Shown here one piece after another: positions 8,799-17,800 of a stretch of DNA of 34,537 nucleotides (the first letter of the stretch is position 1; every line of letters starts with the position of its first letter). The stretch is from Thermomicrobiaceae bacterium (GTDB taxonomy: Bacteria > Chloroflexota > Chloroflexia > Thermomicrobiales > Thermomicrobiaceae). A program made the translations under genes and the position numbers. Where the stretch lies: the NCBI GenBank assembly GCA_007133615.1, contig SLMJ01000383.1:1-34537 (forward strand), given 5' to 3'. The notes under the pieces were generated by a model. The model was not told the DNA's origin. It did no database searches and saw only the letters and a program-made list of their open reading frames with translations.

Positions 8799-9767
8799 AT
8801 GACTTCATGCACTTTGATTGCCGGGACGGCAGACGGAATAAGAAAAATTCGCGTACGTGCTGATGGGAGCGCCTCGGTCGATGCCTATGAACTCCGCGAA
8901 CATGCGGTTCGCGGAATCGCGGTAGATCCGTTCGATCGGGAACGGATCTACGTCGCGGCAGGGCTCCGTGGCTGGGGGCTCCACAGGTCGGACGACGGAG
9001 GTCGGACCTTCGAGCAGATCGGGTTCTCTGACTACTGGTGCTGGGATGTCATCGTCGACCGCCAGAACCCTGAACGTCTTCTCGTTGGAACCGAGCCTCC
9101 GATGCTCTGGGAATCTCTTGATGGAGGCGAGACATGGAGCGATTTCCCGGCAATTGATTCAGTATCCAGCCGGCCGAACTGGACCTTCTTTCACCCGCCG
9201 TTTCACAGTGGCCATCTCCACGGTATTGCAATCTGTGAGGAACGACCAGGCCGGATAATCGTTGGGGTCGAACACGGTGGCTTGCTTCTCACGACCGATC
9301 AAGGGGAGTCCTGGACGGATGTCATGCCCGGCGCGGATCTGCATCGTGTTGAAATCGCTCCGGACGATCCGGATCGCGTCTACGCCGGGGCAGGCCACGG
9401 GCTCTTTGTCAGTCACAATGGAGGAGAGTCCTGGTCGGCAATCGAGGGACTTCGAGGCCGTTATATCCATGGAATCGTGATCGACCCGGTCAATCCCCGG
9501 CGAATGCTGGTCTACGTCGACAGCCGACAGTGCCCCGTGTTTCTGTCCGAGGACGGGGGCGAGAGCTGGCAGCCGATCGGTGCGGGGTTGCCCAGCAGCC
9601 GGCCGGCTGACCCGGTGCGATTGCATCCAGCATCTCCGAATACCATATTCTACGCCGGAGATTCGGGTGATGGGGGTACACTTTACGTGTCTGACGACAA
9701 CGGTTCATCCTGGCGGGACCTGGAACTCGGGTTGCCGAAAGTATGGCGACTGGAGAATCTGGACTGA
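8799..9767 (+). CDS. Asp-box (BNR) beta-propeller protein, sialidase/YCF48-like
   Basis: A 322-aa protein made almost entirely of beta-propeller blades. Six Asp-box turns are visible: SDDGGRTF, SLDGGETW, TTDQGESW, SHNGGESW, SEDGGESW and SDDNGSSW. No signal peptide or membrane helix is seen, so it is probably cytoplasmic, unlike secreted sialidases. The sialidase Arg triad is not evident, so a scaffold or ligand-binding role is more likely than glycosidase activity. The ORF track begins at TTG 8775. I prefer ATG 8799 because relatives I know start directly at the first strand (here SCTLIAGTADGI), but neither start has a clear RBS. The ferredoxin gene follows by 32 bp. Confidence 0.85.
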   Translation: MTSCTLIAGTADGIRKIRVRADGSASVDAYELREHAVRGIAVDPFDRERIYVAAGLRGWGLHRSDDGGRTFEQIGFSDYWCWDVIVDRQNPERLLVGTEPPMLWESLDGGETWSDFPAIDSVSSRPNWTFFHPPFHSGHLHGIAICEERPGRIIVGVEHGGLLLTTDQGESWTDVMPGADLHRVEIAPDDPDRVYAGAGHGLFVSHNGGESWSAIEGLRGRYIHGIVIDPVNPRRMLVYVDSRQCPVFLSEDGGESWQPIGAGLPSSRPADPVRLHPASPNTIFYAGDSGDGGTLYVSDDNGSSWRDLELGLPKVWRLENLD

Positions 9768-9799
9768 CCGTGGTCCTGTCGTGTGAGTGGAGAGTGACG

Positions 9800-10012
9800 A
9801 TGAGAGTGCGGATCGATCGAGAAAAGTGCATTGGCTCGGCGAACTGCGTTGCCAGCGCACCAACCGTCTACCGGCTGGATGAAAACGACAAGGCAATCCT
9901 GGTCGACCCGGAGACGATCGATGAGGAGACGCTGCTGCTCTCAGCCGAATCGTGCCCGACGGAGGCAATCATCCTGGAGGATGATGACGGCAACCGTGTT
10001 TATCCGAGCTGA
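9800..10012 (+). CDS. Small [3Fe-4S]-type ferredoxin
   Basis: A 70-aa soluble electron carrier. Only three cluster cysteines are present: Cys10 and Cys16 in CIGSANC, and Cys52 in SCPTEAI. Residue 13, where a [4Fe-4S] ferredoxin has Cys, is Ser, which points to a [3Fe-4S] cluster as in ferredoxins that serve cytochromes P450. The sequence is acidic (ILEDDDGN near the C-terminus), as expected for docking to a redox partner. The ORF-track start at 9743 overlaps the propeller gene. ATG 9800 is better because GGAG lies about 8 nt upstream and the family begins right at this beta-strand ([10 protein letters not shown]). No P450 or reductase gene is in the window. The regulator gene follows by 23 bp. 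Confidence 0.93.
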   Translation: MRVRIDREKCIGSANCVASAPTVYRLDENDKAILVDPETIDEETLLLSAESCPTEAIILEDDDGNRVYPS

Positions 10013-10035
10013 ACATCGGGGAAGGCTCGTGCTCA

Positions 10036-13000
10036 ATGACTGCCAGACCGGACCAGACGGTACACCGCGCTGATTTGCTTGTCGGGCGTGACCGGGAGCA
10101 GAGCGAGCTCTCCCGGGCGTTTTCCCGTGTCTCCACCGAGGGTGCCGGGATGGTGCTCATCAGCGGAGAACCGGGGATCGGAAAATCCCGGCTTCTTCGT
10201 GAGTTTCTCGCCGGCTTGAACGATGAAGCGACGGTCATCAACGCGGTAGTCTGGGAGGATACCTCCACACCCTTCATGCCGCTACAGTCTGCATTCCGGG
10301 CTCTATCCTCTGATCCGCCTCCAGGCTGGGAAGACGCGCTCGTCCGTGCGGACCTTTCCGATGCCGTCACCCAGACGCTCTCATTAGCCGCAGGTTCAAT
10401 CGATTCGACTACGAGGCAACGACTGCCTGATCAGTACACGATCGCCCTGCAGCATCTAGCGGAGCATCGACCGGTCGTCTTCGTGCTGGATGATGCTCAG
10501 TGGGCCAGCGAACCGGATCTCAATTTCGTCCGCTATCTGCTGCGAACGTCGGCGCGATTACCGATTCTGGTTGTGCTGAGTTACCGGGACACCGAGCTCA
10601 ATTCGTCGCACCCCTTGCAGGCTCTGATTCGCGATGCTTATCGCGAGGTGGGCGCCACCCGGATCTCCCTCTCTCGATTGGACGAGCATGGTGCCCGGCA
10701 ATTGATCGGCAACGTTCTGGACTCGCCTGCTCACACGGTCTCCCGTGGGCTTGCCCAGGCGATTCAGCAGGAGGCGGAAGGCGTGCCGTTCTTCATCGAA
10801 GAGCTGGTCCTGCATCTGGCTGAAATCGGCTCGCTCCAGCGGCGTGGAAGGTCCTGGGAGTTGATCGAGGACGCTGGAATCGCGATTCCGCAGAGTGTTC
10901 GGGCCGTCATCGGGCATCGGCTCGGAATGCTTCCAGCCGATGCGAGGGAGACACTGTCGGTTGCCGCCGTGATCGGGAACGAGTTCCCGCTCGATCTGGT
11001 GGTCGATGTCACCGGGCGGATCAGCAATACGGGTCGACAGGACGTGGGATCCCATCTCGATGATGCGGTTCAGCGGAGCCTGCTCGTCGCCCGTCCGCTG
11101 GAGCGGGGCCATTACCGCGATGAACGGCTCTCATTTGCCCATGATCAGATCCGGGATGTCCTCTATAGCGAACTCAATGCGATCCGGAGGCGCATCCTGC
11201 ACCAGGCCGTTGGCGAGGTGCTCGAAGAATCGGGAAATCCATCGGATCCCGGCTATCATGCAGCACTTGCCTATCACTTTGGTGCCGGTGAGGATATCGA
11301 GCGTGCGTCGGTATATGCAGAGTCGGCTGGAGATTGTGCTGCCGCGCTTGGCGCATCCCGGGAAGCTGTCAACCATTACTCAGCAGCTCTGGAGATCCAC
11401 ACCCTGCGGAGAACCGGAGAAGCGGTCGACCCCGACGCCCATCAACGAGAGCTCCGACTGCTGCAGAAGCGAGAAGCCGCACTGGAACACTCTGGCGACC
11501 AGCGATCGCAATGGCAGGACCTGCAGCGCTGGAATCGGCTCGCGCAGGAAGTCGATGACACCGCGCACCGCCGTGCTTCGACTGATCGCATGGCGCAGTT
11601 CGCGATCGCACGAGGCGATAGCGGCGATGCCCGTCACTATGCTGAAACGCTGCGTGAGCTGGCAGACGAGGACCGGGACTGGCTGCGGATCGCCCGGATT
11701 CGACTCGGCGAAGCATCGAGTGGACGAACCATCGGTGACCCGGCACGTCTGTATCGTTCTGAGGATGATCTTCGTGATGCCTATGGCCATTTCTCCGGGT
11801 CGCTGGAGCTTGCCGATGCGTCGCTTCCCGTCTATCCCCTCCTGATTCTGGAGCTCGGGATGATCGAGTGGGAGCTTGCTGGGGAGGATGATCGCCAGGC
11901 GCGTGCTGATGCCCGGGCCCGAATAACAGAGGCGCTGGACGTGTTCCGGCAGCGAAATGATGATCGCGGCGAGGTTACCGCACTGATCGCGCTGGCGTAC
12001 CGGCGGGTTGTGAATTTCAATGAAGCGACCGATGGCGTCCCGTTTGTCGCGTTTCTCGAGGAGATCCGAAGGCTTCGCAGCGAAGAGCGCAGCCTGATCC
12101 GGGAGAGTGAACGAGCAAGAAACGAAGCGCGGGCCGCACTGGCAGTTCACATTCATTGCCGTGAGTTCGGCATGCCGGAACGTGCGCTTGAGCGAGGGCT
12201 CGATGCGCTCAACTGGGCCGAAGCGGCGGGCGACCGGCGGATTGCGTTCTACGCGCTCGGCGGGTTGAGCCAGACGGAGCTGACACTTGGCCGACCGGCC
12301 AATGCGCTCGATTTCGCGGAACGCGCGATGGCCATTGTAGAGAATCGATCGCCCCGGGTTGTCGGCCTTCGCGCCAACCAGTGGCTTGCGACTGCCTCTA
12401 TCGCTGCCGGAGTCAGCCAGCGGGGTATCGATTTGCTTCAGGACGCCGGACCGATCGATACGCTGGCGGATGCAGGTCCGACAGGCCTCGACGCACTGGT
12501 CGCTCACGCCCGCGCGCTGGTCGACCTGGCCGAGGATTCCCGCTATCCGAAGGTTCTGGAAATCGTCGATCGAGTCGAGCAAGCGATCGCCGGAATTCCG
12601 GGGAGCATTCCGTGGGGTGTCGATGCGCTGCTTATCCGGTCCGCGGTGCATCGGGCTCAGGGAAACGCTGAACTGGCCCTGATCGATGCCCAGACCGCCC
12701 TGGCACGACTGCGGGAGCGCGGGGTCGGTCTGTGGCGACTCCATCTGGAGACGTCATACCGGATGGCACGATCGCTGGTGGACCTTGGTCGTTCCGCAGA
12801 AGCAATCGAGCACCTGGTCAACGCTGCTGGCATGTTGCACAGGACAGCGGATCGAATTGGCGATCCCGGCCTGCGTGCCAGCTTCATCGAACAGGTTTCG
12901 CTGCACCATGATCTGTACCATCTGGCGGTTGAGGCCGGGGTCTGGCCGGGCGAAGTCGTCTCTCAAGAACCGAGGCCCCGCCCCGGTGGGTTGAGTCCAC

Positions 13001-13176
13001 GTGAGGTGGAAGTGCTCCGGCTCGTGGCGATCGGCAAGACCAATCGGGACATATCAGACGAGCTGTTCATCTCCGAAAAAACGGTGGCCCGACACTTGAC
13101 GAACATCTTCAACAAGATCGGGACTGAATCCCGCACCCAGGCTGCGGCCTGGGCGTACCGCAACGCGCTGGCGTGA
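10036..13176 (+). CDS. Large ATP-binding LuxR-family transcriptional regulator (LAL type)
   Basis: A 1046-aa cytoplasmic regulator built as a signal-responsive ATPase with a DNA-binding end. Domains: N-terminal AAA/STAND module with [10 protein letters not shown], Walker A GEPGIGKS (44-51) and Walker [11 protein letters not shown] (about 148-157); a winged-helix-like region near 280-340; a long helical TPR-like array (about 400-960) likely to sense a ligand or partner; and a C-terminal LuxR helix-turn-helix (about 980-1046, [18 protein letters not shown]...[18 protein letters not shown]). Relatives such as MalT switch between ADP-bound inactive and ATP-bound active oligomers. Start is ATG 10036; the upstream GGAAGG is rather far (about 10 nt). 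It may control its own cluster or the oxidoreductase downstream; no operator was identified. Confidence 0.94.
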   Translation: MTARPDQTVHRADLLVGRDREQSELSRAFSRVSTEGAGMVLISGEPGIGKSRLLREFLAGLNDEATVINAVVWEDTSTPFMPLQSAFRALSSDPPPGWEDALVRADLSDAVTQTLSLAAGSIDSTTRQRLPDQYTIALQHLAEHRPVVFVLDDAQWASEPDLNFVRYLLRTSARLPILVVLSYRDTELNSSHPLQALIRDAYREVGATRISLSRLDEHGARQLIGNVLDSPAHTVSRGLAQAIQQEAEGVPFFIEELVLHLAEIGSLQRRGRSWELIEDAGIAIPQSVRAVIGHRLGMLPADARETLSVAAVIGNEFPLDLVVDVTGRISNTGRQDVGSHLDDAVQRSLLVARPLERGHYRDERLSFAHDQIRDVLYSELNAIRRRILHQAVGEVLEESGNPSDPGYHAALAYHFGAGEDIERASVYAESAGDCAAALGASREAVNHYSAALEIHTLRRTGEAVDPDAHQRELRLLQKREAALEHSGDQRSQWQDLQRWNRLAQEVDDTAHRRASTDRMAQFAIARGDSGDARHYAETLRELADEDRDWLRIARIRLGEASSGRTIGDPARLYRSEDDLRDAYGHFSGSLELADASLPVYPLLILELGMIEWELAGEDDRQARADARARITEALDVFRQRNDDRGEVTALIALAYRRVVNFNEATDGVPFVAFLEEIRRLRSEERSLIRESERARNEARAALAVHIHCREFGMPERALERGLDALNWAEAAGDRRIAFYALGGLSQTELTLGRPANALDFAERAMAIVENRSPRVVGLRANQWLATASIAAGVSQRGIDLLQDAGPIDTLADAGPTGLDALVAHARALVDLAEDSRYPKVLEIVDRVEQAIAGIPGSIPWGVDALLIRSAVHRAQGNAELALIDAQTALARLRERGVGLWRLHLETSYRMARSLVDLGRSAEAIEHLVNAAGMLHRTADRIGDPGLRASFIEQVSLHHDLYHLAVEAGVWPGEVVSQEPRPRPGGLSPREVEVLRLVAIGKTNRDISDELFISEKTVARHLTNIFNKIGTESRTQAAAWAYRNALA

Positions 13177-13194
13177 ACCGCGTGCTGGTATCAG

Positions 13195-13224
13195 TTACAA
13201 CTCATGCGTGCTAGCATGTATTGT
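13195..13224 (+). promoter_or_regulatory. Possible promoter of the luciferase-like oxidoreductase gene
   Basis: TTACAA (13195-13200), an 18-nt spacer and TATTGT (13219-13224) give a weak match (8 of 12). The spacer holds the 8-bp palindrome TGCTAGCA (13209-13216), a plausible operator. A start near 13231 fits the ATG at 13267 and would exclude the longer ORF-track start at 13204. Confidence 0.35.
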
Positions 13225-13266
13225 GTGTGGGTTCGCACCGTGACACAAGTGAAGAAAGGGGAGGAA

Positions 13267-14388
13267 ATGGCAGCTCCGTCGATCCGGCTTGGAATGCACG
13301 TTCCGGCAAAGCCGCCCGTAGGTGATATCAAGAATGCCGTTCGTCTGTGCCGGCTCACCGGTCTGGATGCAGCGATGTTCTGGGATCATTTCCAGGATTT
13401 CTTTCCCCAGGTGCTATGGAACGAAGACTTCACCTGGTATGCAAAAGAAAATCCGTGGGCGCACGAGCATTATGAGTATCAAGTGCTGCTCGGATATCTC
13501 TCCGGGGTCGCCGGAAACCTCCAACTCGGCGTGGGAGTGACGGAACCGCTACGCCGACATCCTGTTCTCCTCGCGCAAGCGATGATGACGCTCTCACACA
13601 TGACGAAGCGCCCGCCGATTCTGGGAATCGGAGCCGGGGAACGGGAGAACACCGAACCATACGGAGTACCGATGGAGAAGCCGGTTGGAAAGCTCGAGGA
13701 GGCACTCCAGATCGTGCAACAGTGCTATACCGCCCGTGGGCCGTTTAGCTTCTCCGGAGAGCATTTCCAGCTGGATAATGCCGTGATGGATCTAATCCCG
13801 GGTGATGGCAAGACCCCACCGGTCTGGATCGCAGCCCATGGACCGAGAATGCTTCGACTGACCGGTCAATATGGAGACGGCTGGCATCCGACCTTTATAT
13901 CGTCCGCTGAAGAGTATGGCGATCGACTTTCGACCATTCGACGTCATGCAAGGGAAGCCGGGCGCGATCCAGACGCGATTGTCCCGTCGATGCAGGTTGC
14001 CACCATCATTGCACCAACGGATGAACGTGCTCGCGAAATTCTCAAAACGCGCGCTGCCAGATTTCTTGGTCTGATGACGCCGGATGAAGTATTCCGGTCC
14101 GCGGGGATGACGCACCCGCTCGGTGCGGGCTTCCGCGGCTATGTCGACATTAAACCCGAGGAAATGGACGCAGACGTCCTCGAAAATGCGCTGGATCAGG
14201 TGCCGGTTGAGTTCCTGGAAGAAACGCTAATCTGGGGATCTCCCGAACGGGTTGCCGGAGCTCTTCAGGAATACGGCGAAGCGGGACTACGACATGTCGT
14301 AATCTCTCCAGTATCGGTTCTACACTCGAAAGAGATTATGAATTACCTGCCTCGCGGCCTGTTCAGCCTACGCCGCAAATTGCATTAG
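13267..14388 (+). CDS. LLM-class (luciferase-like) flavin/F420-dependent oxidoreductase
   Basis: A 373-aa TIM-barrel oxidoreductase of the bacterial luciferase superfamily. Visible family features are the N-terminal strand IRLGMHVP, the WDHFQDFFP segment after strand 2, GVGVTEPLRRHP, ILGIGAGERENTEPYG in the cofactor-phosphate region, and PVWIAAHGPRMLRLTGQYGDGWHP. The last block and overall length resemble F420-using members such as Mer-like and phthiodiolone-ketoreductase-like proteins, so F420 is likelier than FMN; this is inference. The ORF-track start at 13204 precedes the predicted promoter -10. ATG 13267 has a purine-rich AAAGGGGAGG just upstream, though spacing is short. The substrate is unknown. 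It is followed by the structured region at 14465-14582. Confidence 0.9.
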   Translation: MAAPSIRLGMHVPAKPPVGDIKNAVRLCRLTGLDAAMFWDHFQDFFPQVLWNEDFTWYAKENPWAHEHYEYQVLLGYLSGVAGNLQLGVGVTEPLRRHPVLLAQAMMTLSHMTKRPPILGIGAGERENTEPYGVPMEKPVGKLEEALQIVQQCYTARGPFSFSGEHFQLDNAVMDLIPGDGKTPPVWIAAHGPRMLRLTGQYGDGWHPTFISSAEEYGDRLSTIRRHAREAGRDPDAIVPSMQVATIIAPTDERAREILKTRAARFLGLMTPDEVFRSAGMTHPLGAGFRGYVDIKPEEMDADVLENALDQVPVEFLEETLIWGSPERVAGALQEYGEAGLRHVVISPVSVLHSKEIMNYLPRGLFSLRRKLH

Positions 14389-14464
14389 TCCGGCGGAGGT
14401 TTACCGGGGGAATGATTGGAAATTGCGCACCGCGCAGTATGTGCCGCGAGCATTCGCGCATTAC

Positions 14465-14485
14465 TGTGGTTTCTAAACAACCACA
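14465..14485. promoter_or_regulatory. 7-bp inverted repeat overlapping a -35 region
   Basis: TGTGGTT-tctaaac-AACCACA is a perfect dyad with arm centres 14 bp apart, a usual geometry for a dimeric repressor. It covers the -35 position of the TATAAA element at 14493-14498. It could instead be a weak hairpin at the 3' end of the oxidoreductase transcript. Confidence 0.45.
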
Positions 14486-14492
14486 AATGGTG

Positions 14493-14582
14493 TATAAAAG
14501 GGGTAATCCCAGCCCGGGGTTAAACCGAGCTGGGACTATCCGACCCGTCGCCCGGTAGGTGCCCACCGGGCGGCGCCTTTTT
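14493..14582 (+). ncRNA. Candidate small RNA unit (promoter-like -10, two hairpins, terminator)
   Basis: TATAAA at 14493-14498, preceded by TG, resembles a -10 element; the -35 is poor (TTTCTA, 17 bp upstream). A transcript from about 14505 would be some 78 nt with no ORF. It would contain hairpin 1 (TCCCAGC 14507-14513 with GCTGGGA 14529-14535, plus an inner CGG/CCG) and hairpin 2, the strong terminator at 14546-14582. Such a compact layout is typical of a free small RNA. The alternative is that this is only the long 3' UTR and terminator of the oxidoreductase gene. It matches no riboswitch class I know. Confidence 0.4.
14546..14582 (+). terminator. Strong intrinsic terminator
   Basis: CGTCGCCCGGT (14546-14556) pairs with ACCGGGCGGCG (14565-14575) over 11 bp with one G-U pair and an 8-nt loop. 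Two C's and five T's (14578-14582) follow. It insulates the exporter operon from upstream transcription. An overlapping alternative stem, GGTGCC (14558-14563) with GGCGCC (14572-14577), directly abuts the T-run. Confidence 0.85.
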
Positions 14583-14604
14583 CCCCGACCTTGTCTATAG
14601 CATA

Positions 14605-14631
14605 TTGAATGCCCTGCGGGTCTGCTATGAT
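14605..14631 (+). promoter_or_regulatory. Extended -10 promoter for the MacB-like exporter operon
   Basis: TGCTATGAT (14623-14631) is a full extended -10 element; TTGAAT (14605-14610) serves as a -35 with a 15-bp spacer. Transcription from about 14638 gives a leader near 215 nt before ATG 14854. It lies just after the intrinsic terminator, as expected for a new transcription unit. Confidence 0.55.
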
Positions 14632-14670
14632 AGATCAGTCCCGTATTGATCGACTCATGGCCCGATTATC

Positions 14671-14698
14671 ACCGGTACAAATGGATGATGGTACCGGT
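14671..14698 (+). promoter_or_regulatory. 8-bp inverted repeat in exporter leader (operator or hairpin)
   Basis: ACCGGTAC and GTACCGGT form a perfect 8-bp dyad with a 12-nt loop, about 33-60 nt downstream of the predicted start. It suits a repressor roadblock site or an RNA stem. No regulator gene is adjacent. Confidence 0.5.
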
Positions 14699-14803
14699 CA
14701 TTCTGTCCCGGACCTGGTCAACGTGTTCGATGCGGCGTCGTTTCCTGTCAAGAGCACGATTGACCGAAGGATCAGACCTGTGCGTTAATCGGCTTCGTGT
14801 TCG

Positions 14804-14852
14804 GAAACACGCGTTGAATAGCGACTATTACCGGGAAAGGCGAACACGCCTT
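14804..14852 (+). promoter_or_regulatory. Leader hairpins that may mask the exporter RBS
   Basis: Two perfect 6-bp stems lie at the end of the leader: CGTGTT-cgga-AACACG (near 14804-14819) and AAGGCG-aaca-CGCCTT (14837-14852). The second ends 1 nt before ATG 14854 and holds AAAGG, the only Shine-Dalgarno-like sequence, in its 5' arm. Translation may therefore depend on unfolding. The rest of 14583-14803 has no gene; the 125-aa ORF at 14646 runs out of frame into the permease gene. Confidence 0.4.
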
Positions 14853-14853
14853 C

Positions 14854-17800
14854 ATGCCGTTTGGGCTGGGACTCCTCAGGACCGTTCTCCGTCGGATTCG
14901 GGCCGACTGGGCTGTGTTGCTTGCCTCTGCAGTCACACTTCTGCTGGCCGCTATGCTGGTCAGTTCCGCACCGATCTACTCCCGAGCGGTCAACGACGCC
15001 GGACTTCAGCGTTCGCTCAATGATGCGGACGTGCCGGCTTCCCATGTCGAGGTTTCCGGTCGCTTTCACGGCGGGAACTTCGCCAGTGCAGACGAACTCG
15101 TGTCCGAGGAAACGAGCCGCCTCCGGGCTGCCGCCGAGGCGGATCTCTATCGCTACGGACAGTCCGATTCCTTCGCCTTTCCCGATCAGGAAGACGTACG
15201 AGACCTCACCGTCTTCGCCTTCTATCAGTCTCTGGAGGACTACGCGAGTCTTCTGGAAGGAGATTGGCCGGAATCGACTGATGCTCCGTACCAGGTCGCT
15301 ATTTCGGCCGATACTGCGGAGTATCGCGACCTGGCGGTTGGCGATGAACTGAGCGTCGAGTACCGGCACGAGGGCGACTACGAAGTCCCGGTCGTTGTCG
15401 CCGGCATCTATCAGGTCGAAGACCCATCACACCCGCACTGGTACGAGAGCGAACTGGACACTAGCGGCTTCAGTGAAGGGCAATCGTTCGACACGTACGG
15501 CCCGCTCGTTGTGACGCCTGCGGTGTTTTTCGAGGCCGCGACCCCTCGAACGTCCTCCGTCAGCTGGCGACTCTTTCCGAATTTCGATGAGATGACAACC
15601 TCTACCGCCCCGACAGTTCGTCGGGAGACGAATCGTCTGAGCAGCCGGATCAGTAACGAGGAGTTCTTCGGGGGTCGGCTGAACGTCTCGACCCAGCTCA
15701 ATACACTGATAGCGCGCATCGAGCGGTCGTTGCTGGTGACCCAGGCGAGTGTGACGATCGTGATCGTGCAACTGGCGATCCTGGCAGGCTATGCGCTTGT
15801 TCTGACATCCCGGTTGATCGTTGACCATCGCCAGGTTGAAACAGTGGTACTGCGGGCGCGAGGCGCATCTTCGAAACAGCTCTTCCAGTTGTCACTTCTG
15901 GAGTCAGTCTGTATCGCATTACCGCTGGTGTTGCTGGCGCCGATCCTGTCGATGGGGGCGTTGCATTTCTTCAATCTCTACGGCCCGCTGGCCGACATCA
16001 ACCTGATAATCGAGCCGAGGATCAGTTCTGGCGCTTATCTGGCGTCGGTCGTGACCGGCCTTGTCGGTGTGCTTCTCATCTCCCTGCCTGTCTTGCGGGA
16101 GGGAGAGGCGACCCCGGGTGGGCAGGCGTTTCGGCATCGGCAGGACTCGGAGAGCCTCTGGCAGCGCGCCGGGATCGACATCGCTGTCCTGGTCGTCGCG
16201 GCGATCGGTTTCTTCCAGCTTCGCCAGTACAGCAGCACGATTACCCAGACCGTAGAAGGGCGCCTCGGAATCGATCCACTGCTGGTCGCGGCGCCGGCCA
16301 TCGGACTGATCGCCGGGGCGATTCTCGCGCTGCGGATCGTTCCGCTGCTGGCGCGGCTCGCGGATCGAGTTGCTGCTCGTCAGAAAGCGGCGCTGATTGC
16401 GCTCGGTTCCTGGCAGATCGCCCGACGGCCGCTGGTGTACAGCCGGGCAATGCTTCTGCTGTTGCTCGCGATCGGAATCGGTATCTTCACTACTGCCTAC
16501 ACGCAGACATGGCAGCAGTCGCAGATCGATCAGGCCAACCACCGGATCGGTGCGGACATCCGGGTCCAGCCGGATACACGGATGTCTCGTACCGTTGACC
16601 CGTTGACGTTGACCGAGGCCCACCATCGGCTGGATGGCGTCCAGGCATCGATGCCGGTCAATGAGCGACTCGAGCAGTTTGGTGATGTTCGCGATCTCGG
16701 TTCGCTCATCATGGTCGATACCGAGTACGCCGAGGAAACGGTGCTCTTGCGGGACGATTTGCACCCGTCTGGGTACGGAGATCTGCTGCAGGAGATGCGC
16801 GACGCCCGGCCACAGCTCGATGCGGCGATGCTTCCGGGTGAACCAGCCAGGATTGCGCTGCGCGCAAGCGTTGAGGCTGATATCCGGGAGGACGACGCCG
16901 AGGTCGAACCATCAGATCGAAACATCGAAATCCTGCTGACGCTGGTCGACGGTGAAGGATACAAGCATCGCGTTTCCATGGGTGATGTCCACCCCGATGA
17001 CGGCGAAGTCGAGATGACTGCCGATCTCACGGACGATCTCGGTGACGGTACGATCACGCGCCCGGCGTATCCGCTGGCGATCAGCGCGATCGAGTTCGCC
17101 ACGCTGGGACCGCTGGGTGGTGAGAACCGGGGGACAGTGCAGGTATCAGACTGGCGCGTTTCTGAAGACCCGGATGGCGACGACTGGCAACAGATCCCGC
17201 CTGACGACCTCACGGCGCCGAACTGGCAGTCCTCGACCCATGAATTCAGCAGCAGCACCTACGCCGAGATGGCGATCGACGCCTTCGACGAGACATTGAC
17301 CGTTACCTACGAAGCGAGCGCCACATCTCAGGTAGCCATCCGGCTCGCGACGATGCGAATCTCAACGCCGACCCCGGAGGTTGACGGTGGCGTTCCGGTG
17401 TTGATCAGCGGACCATTGCAGCAACTCGGTGATTACAGCGTCGGCGACTCGGTTCTCGTTCCGATCGGTGGTTTCGCGTTCGATGGCCAGGTGGCAGGGG
17501 TGATTGATGCGTTTCCAGGCACGAACGCGCATTCTGTTCCTGCGGTGGTTGTCGACCTTCCAACCGTGGTGGCTCTGAACGAGCGTCCGGCACAGTCGCC
17601 CTTCGGCCCGACCGAACGCTGGCTGGCGCTGGGCGGTGGAGACGTTGATGAACTTGTCGAGCAGTTACAGGTCCAGCCGTACACATCCCGGAACGTCAAT
17701 GCGAGTGATCAACGAGCCGCGGAGTTACAGCAGGATCCGGTTGCACTCGGAACGCTCGGCGCTCTGACGCTCGGCTTCGTCTCGGCGACAGCCGTGGCCG

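Noticed and set aside
11380-12744. 454-aa minus-strand ORF inside the LuxR-type regulator
   Set aside because: Long antisense frames are common in such GC-biased codon use; the plus-strand protein has clear domains across this span.
14504-14582. tRNA or known riboswitch in the structured region
   Set aside because: No cloverleaf or TTCRA arm, and no consensus of TPP, SAM, cobalamin, FMN, glycine, fluoride or cyclic-dinucleotide riboswitches that I recall.
14646-15023. 125-aa ORF after the exporter promoter, possible leader protein
   Set aside because: It runs 170 bp into the permease gene in another frame, has no RBS, and spans the dyad and hairpins; a leader peptide cannot be excluded but is not supported.
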